Positions 60,827 through 64,000 of a stretch of DNA of 64,000 bases are shown here, one piece after another. The translations under genes were made by a program, and so were the position numbers. The stretch spans positions 1 to 64,000 of the forward strand of contig NZ_BAAAMN010000049.1 in assembly GCF_039529295.1 (NCBI RefSeq), given 5' to 3'. The stretch comes from Yaniella flava (lineage in GTDB: Bacteria > Actinomycetota > Actinomycetes > Actinomycetales > Micrococcaceae). Under the pieces are notes generated by a model that was not told the origin of the DNA, did not search any database, and was given only the letters and a program-made list of their open reading frames with translations. The first letter of the stretch is position 1; each line of letters opens with the position of its first letter.

Positions 60827-63681
60827 AGTGTGGCCTCCCGGCGTGTCGTTGTGGTGCTAGCTTCGTCGTTGGCAGCCGTAGTGTTTCGTTCGTTGACGGG
60901 GCCGATGACCTCGATCACTTCCTCTAATCCGCGTTGTGTCCCGAGCATATTGAGGGCGCCGAGAATCACTCCAAGAACAGCGAAGTAGACCCCGAAGTCG
61001 AATATGAGTGAACTGTATATGGTGTAACCGAAGACTTCCCATTGAAGGGGTGCAAAGAAGGACCCTTCAAAGAATCCGATAAACCCGATTGCCGTACCAA
61101 GGACGATACCAACGCCGATGAGCAACATATAAGGCACCCGTATGGGTGCGGTTTCGTTATTTGGGGCCGCAAGGTAGAGCAGTGCGAAGGCAGCCCCAGC
61201 CACCAGTGCTGAGACGAATCCTCCGCCAGGATCGTTGTGACCACGGAATAACAGCAGGATACTCAAGGCAATTAGCACGGGCAGGGCAATTTTGGAGAAC
61301 GCGCGAAGATAGACCGAGTTGTCGTGTGGATCGGAGATTGGCGAAGTGGAAAGTACCGGCGTCGTTCGAACCGCGTTCGGACGACGGGAGGATAGCAACG
61401 CTGCCATGGCAATACCAGCAACACCGAGTACGGTCAGTTCACCGAGCGTATCCAGTGCGCGGAACTCAACTAATATGACGTTGACCAGGTTGCTGCCACC
61501 GGTCACCTCAGTGCCATACTCCGTAAAGTACTGCGAAGGTTCTGACATACCGCGACGTCCGGTCAGGGCGTATGCTCCTGCAAACGCTGCAATACCTGCC
61601 CCGATCGCGGCGATGATCGCAGTCTTGGAGATCTGTTCTTTACGGCCGAAGGTCTTGGGCAAACGATGCAGCAACAACACCATCACGACCACGGTCAAGA
61701 TCTCGACCATCAACTGCGTCAAGGCAACGTCCACGGACCCTAACGCGAAGAACCACAGGGTGACCGAGAAACCGACAGTGCCGACTACCACGATGGCCGC
61801 CACACGTGTTCTCGCGCGTATCGTGGTGATTACACCGACCGCGACAACAGCAACCAGCAGCCAATCCGTCCAACGGGTGAGGTTATCTCGTTGAGCGGGG
61901 AGATCATCAATCGTCATCCAACCGACCAGGGCCAGGACCACTAACAGCGCGGAGGGGACTACGAGGTGGCGGCCGGGGTTGAGCCCGGAGGTCCACGAGC
62001 TGACAACGGCTCCGCCGTCGATCGTGGCCTGACGGAGTTTTTCGACGGCGCCGAGGCCGGAAAAGGACAACGGCCGGGGCACCAGGAATGCTTCAAGGCG
62101 AGGTAGACTCCAGACAGCAATCGACCCAATAATGATGACGATCAGTGACAGCATAAGTGCCGGATTAATACCGTGCCACAACGCCAGCTCGACATTGTGC
62201 TGCGTGCCAATGGCTGCGGTTGCAGCGGCAGAGACAAGACCCGACAAGACAAACGGAACGACCCCAAGAACCAAAGACAAAGACGCGTTAACCGCCGGAT
62301 AGCCCCAAAAGCTTATCGGTGCTTCATGGACTGCTTGCAGGTTCGCGCCACTACCACGCGGGGTATTGATCCAGTTTTGTGGCGAGCGATATTTTCCCAT
62401 CGCGCCGAGCACGAAGCGCCCAGAGTAGGCAAACGTGGCAACGGCGGTCAGCACGGCTATACCGGTCAGTACCCACGGTAGTATGCCCGGAAGCGGTGCC
62501 TCCAGAAATGCTGCGAACAGCGACTCCTTCGACACAAAGCCCAGCAACGGCGGGAGCCCTGCCATAGAGGCTGCGCCTAGGATGATCACTGTTGTAGTAG
62601 CGGGCATGGCCATCTTGCGCACGGTTAGCATGCGCATATCTCGAGTCCCGGCTTCATGGTCGATCACACCGATCGAAAGGAAGAGCGCGGACTTGAACAG
62701 GGCATGTGCGATGGTGTGCAGTATGGCCGCGGTGATGGCAACTGGTGTGCCGATACCGATCAGCGCAACGAGGTAACCAAGCTGGGACATCGTCGAATAG
62801 GCCAGGAGTTCTTTGAGGTCATAGCGACGCAGCGCCGCAACGGCACCCATCAACGCGGTAATAAGCCCCGAACCGACCAACAACACGAGCCATAAAGTGT
62901 TCCCGGCCAAGACTGGTGAGAAGAGCAATAGTAGATAGATGCCGGCTTTGACCATGGCAGCGGCGTGTAGGTACGCCGAAACTGGTGAGATCGCCACCAT
63001 AGAGTCTGGCAGCCAAGATTGAAACGGAAATTGCGCCGATTTAGTAAAGGCGGCAAGTACCACCGTGATGACCAGCCAGGTGACGATGGTTGGGTCTTCC
63101 CAGATGTCCGATCCAAGCACCTCAGTCACGACCGTTGTTCCAGCCGAGGCGATCATCACGGCCACTGCAGCTAACAGTGCGAGACCACCAAGAACCGTGA
63201 CGAGCAGAGTCCTAACCGCAGGCTTCCTTGCATGTGAGCCCGAACGAGCAATCAGAAAGAACGATGCCAGCGTGGTAGCTTCCCACGCAACATACAGCAC
63301 CATGAGGTCATTTGCCAAGACGAGAATTAGCATGGCCAAAGCGAACGACGACATCGACAGGTAAAAACTCGTGATCTTTGTCTTACCCAAGTACTTTGCT
63401 GAGTAGAACAGCACTCCGGCGCCGATAATCAATACCAGCAGACCAAAGACCAATGACAACCCGTTGAGACGCAGGTGGAACCCTACGTTGAAGAAATCTG
63501 GGATCCAAGGATAGTACTCAACGACTTCCCCACCCGATCCGATGAACGCCTGGATGAGCGTCCACGCTGCTGCCGCTAAGGGGAGCCATAGTAACCATCC
63601 GGCGTTTCTCCCAAACCAATGCGAAAGCGGAGCAGCGAGCACCACTGCGAGCAGTGTTAATACAACCGCCGTTAGGAGCAC
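60823..63681 (-). CDS. mnhA: Na+/H+ antiporter fused subunit MnhA-MnhB
   Basis: A 952-residue protein. The N-terminal 600 residues form the NuoL/MrpA antiporter part with about 16-17 helices, including GWEA-like YVAWEATTLASFFLIA near 133, KSAQFPFQSWLPDSMVAISPVSAYLHAAAMVKAGIYLL near 218 and HTIAHALFKSALFLSIGVIDHEAGTRD near 325. The DUF4040-type MrpA C-terminal part follows, and the last 170 residues are an MnhB domain (LLFRGHNDPGGGFVSALVAGAAFALLYL near 810). A single A-B fusion gives a six-gene mnhACDEFG operon in place of seven. The start is GTG 63681 with GAAGAGGTG upstream. Confidence 0.95.
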   Translation of the reverse strand: MLLTAVVLTLLAVVLAAPLSHWFGRNAGWLLWLPLAAAAWTLIQAFIGSGGEVVEYYPWIPDFFNVGFHLRLNGLSLVFGLLVLIIGAGVLFYSAKYLGKTKITSFYLSMSSFALAMLILVLANDLMVLYVAWEATTLASFFLIARSGSHARKPAVRTLLVTVLGGLALLAAVAVMIASAGTTVVTEVLGSDIWEDPTIVTWLVITVVLAAFTKSAQFPFQSWLPDSMVAISPVSAYLHAAAMVKAGIYLLLLFSPVLAGNTLWLVLLVGSGLITALMGAVAALRRYDLKELLAYSTMSQLGYLVALIGIGTPVAITAAILHTIAHALFKSALFLSIGVIDHEAGTRDMRMLTVRKMAMPATTTVIILGAASMAGLPPLLGFVSKESLFAAFLEAPLPGILPWVLTGIAVLTAVATFAYSGRFVLGAMGKYRSPQNWINTPRGSGANLQAVHEAPISFWGYPAVNASLSLVLGVVPFVLSGLVSAAATAAIGTQHNVELALWHGINPALMLSLIVIIIGSIAVWSLPRLEAFLVPRPLSFSGLGAVEKLRQATIDGGAVVSSWTSGLNPGRHLVVPSALLVVLALVGWMTIDDLPAQRDNLTRWTDWLLVAVVAVGVITTIRARTRVAAIVVVGTVGFSVTLWFFALGSVDVALTQLMVEILTVVVMVLLLHRLPKTFGRKEQISKTAIIAAIGAGIAAFAGAYALTGRRGMSEPSQYFTEYGTEVTGGSNLVNVILVEFRALDTLGELTVLGVAGIAMAALLSSRRPNAVRTTPVLSTSPISDPHDNSVYLRAFSKIALPVLIALSILLLFRGHNDPGGGFVSALVAGAAFALLYLAAPNNETAPIRVPYMLLIGVGIVLGTAIGFIGFFEGSFFAPLQWEVFGYTIYSSLIFDFGVYFAVLGVILGALNMLGTQRGLEEVIEVIGPVNERNTTAANDEASTTTTRREATL

Positions 63682-63696
63682 GGTGCTTCACCTCTT

Positions 63697-63736
63697 CGCA
63701 AGTATCTACACCAACTGACTTGGTTGCCTACTTGCG
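63697..63736 (-). promoter_or_regulatory. Structured leader element next to the mnhA ribosome site
   Basis: Eight-base arms CGCAAGTA (63697-63704) and TACTTGCG (63729-63736) enclose an inner ACCAA/TTGGT pair. The proximal arm touches the GAAGAGGTG ribosome site of mnhA. It could modulate translation of the antiporter operon. No known family is matched. Confidence 0.45.
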
Positions 63737-63767
63737 CGACATCGTTCGGCTAAAATGGCAAGAAATT

Positions 63768-63791
63768 GGTGCGCGGTTCCTTTGGCGCACC
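63768..63791 (-). promoter_or_regulatory. 5'-end hairpin of the mnh operon leader
   Basis: GGTGCGC and GCGCACC arms with a 10-base loop lie right at the predicted transcription start (about 63791). They would form a 5' stem-loop. Confidence 0.45.
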
Positions 63792-63797
63792 ACACAA

Positions 63798-63826
63798 TAT
63801 TTACACAGTACACGCTACAGTTTCAA
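63798..63826 (-). promoter_or_regulatory. mnh operon promoter
   Basis: -35 TTGAAA (63821-63826), 17-base spacer and -10 TAAATA (63798-63803). This places the start about 110 bases before mnhA. Confidence 0.7.
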
Positions 63827-63866
63827 ACTTGTGACAAGTGCAGACATGCGAGTTTTAACGCAAAAA

Positions 63867-63885
63867 ACCGCGACGATATCGCGGT
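63867..63885 (-). terminator. Intrinsic terminator after tRNA-Leu
   Basis: ACCGCGA and TCGCGGT arms close on a 5-base loop and are followed on the minus strand by six T residues. Confidence 0.8.
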
Positions 63886-63891
63886 GAGAAG

Positions 63892-63973
63892 TACCCGAAG
63901 TGGGACTCGAACCCACACATCTTTCGATATTGCATTTTGAGTGCAACGCGTCTACCAATTCCGCCATTCGGGC
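63892..63973 (-). tRNA. tRNA-Leu (anticodon CAA)
   Basis: A class II tRNA of 82 bases. The acceptor stem is GCCCGAA/TTCGGGT. The D-arm region is GGCGGAATTGGTAGACGC, and the anticodon stem TTGCA/TGCAA closes the loop CTCAAAA with anticodon CAA (63937-63939). There is a long variable arm, and the T arm is GTGGGTTCGAGTCCCAC. It decodes UUG. CCA is not encoded. It precedes a terminator and then the mnh operon. Confidence 0.95.
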
Positions 63974-63987
63974 TAGGCACCTGACCT

Positions 63988-63993
63988 ATTTTA
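63988..63993 (-). promoter_or_regulatory. -10 box TAAAAT of tRNA-Leu
   Basis: TAAAAT lies 14 bases before the mature 5' end of the tRNA. The -35 would fall at or beyond the window edge. Confidence 0.5.
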
Positions 63994-64000
63994 CACGAGT

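Noticed and set aside
63867..63891. Encoded CCA end or second tRNA after tRNA-Leu
   Set aside because: The bases after the discriminator read CTTCTCACC and then a terminator hairpin; there is no CCA and no further cloverleaf.
1..64000. CRISPR array, prophage, insertion sequence or integron
   Set aside because: No regularly spaced repeats, transposase, integrase, phage structural genes or terminal inverted repeats were found; the genes are nearly all recognisable core functions.

Overview
The window is a gene-dense stretch of chromosome (64 kb, about 58 protein genes, one tRNA, one 37-base run of N) from a Gram-positive actinobacterium. The gene set and order point to Micrococcales, most like Micrococcaceae. 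The signs are a WhiA-YvcK-RapZ-UvrC operon, a resuscitation-promoting-factor-like muralytic protein with LysM, a DUF3099-SURF1 neighbourhood, a DUF3516 Ski2-like helicase, a DUF222/HNH (13E12-type) protein, SUF Fe-S assembly under a SufR-like regulator, and an Mrp antiporter with fused MnhA-MnhB. Base composition looks only moderately GC-rich for that group. The N run suggests a scaffolded draft assembly. I see no phage, insertion sequence, CRISPR array or obvious genomic island; this is mostly core genome.

Layout. 1-9.4 kb: lipoate-ligase family enzyme, two membrane proteins (the second seems to start at ATT), ribosomal protein L31 type B, TauE/SafE permease with a soluble ABC ATPase, SerB, two SDR enzymes (one FabG), DUF3099, a small zinc-ribbon-like protein and SURF1. 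9.4-21.3 kb: ABC-F ATPase, RNase HI, sufT-sufC-sufD-sufB-sufR (no sufS or sufU), an ABC exporter pair, and the heme A/heme O genes ctaA and ctaB with a lipoprotein between them. 21.4-34.3 kb: central carbon genes (tkt-tal; secG-tpiA-pgk) interrupted by an rpf-like gene and sodA, then whiA-yvcK-rapZ-uvrC. 34.3-50.7 kb: acyltransferase, uvrA, metallo-hydrolase, trans-aconitate methyltransferase, DUF3516 helicase with an acetyltransferase and an S33 peptidase, HNH protein, TerC with a probable manganese riboswitch, uvrB and coaE. 50.7-57.7 kb: YigZ, an RsmC-like methyltransferase, trpF, rpsA and polA. 57.7-64 kb: six-gene Mrp Na+/H+ antiporter operon and tRNA-Leu(CAA).

How genes work together. 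SufBDC-SufT builds Fe-S clusters. CtaA, CtaB and SURF1 mature the terminal oxidase. UvrA, UvrB, UvrC and PolA cover nucleotide excision repair almost completely within one window. Tkt, Tal, TpiA and Pgk are central carbon metabolism, although gap and the oxidative pentose phosphate genes usually found in this locus are absent.

The most useful regulatory observations are: a recurrent TANNNT box placed exactly 6-7 bases before the start codon of eight genes (leaderless transcripts); a yybP-ykoY-type RNA before terC; a structured leader before the Mrp operon; and dyads in the sufR and sodA promoter regions. I found no convincing wholly new biological system.
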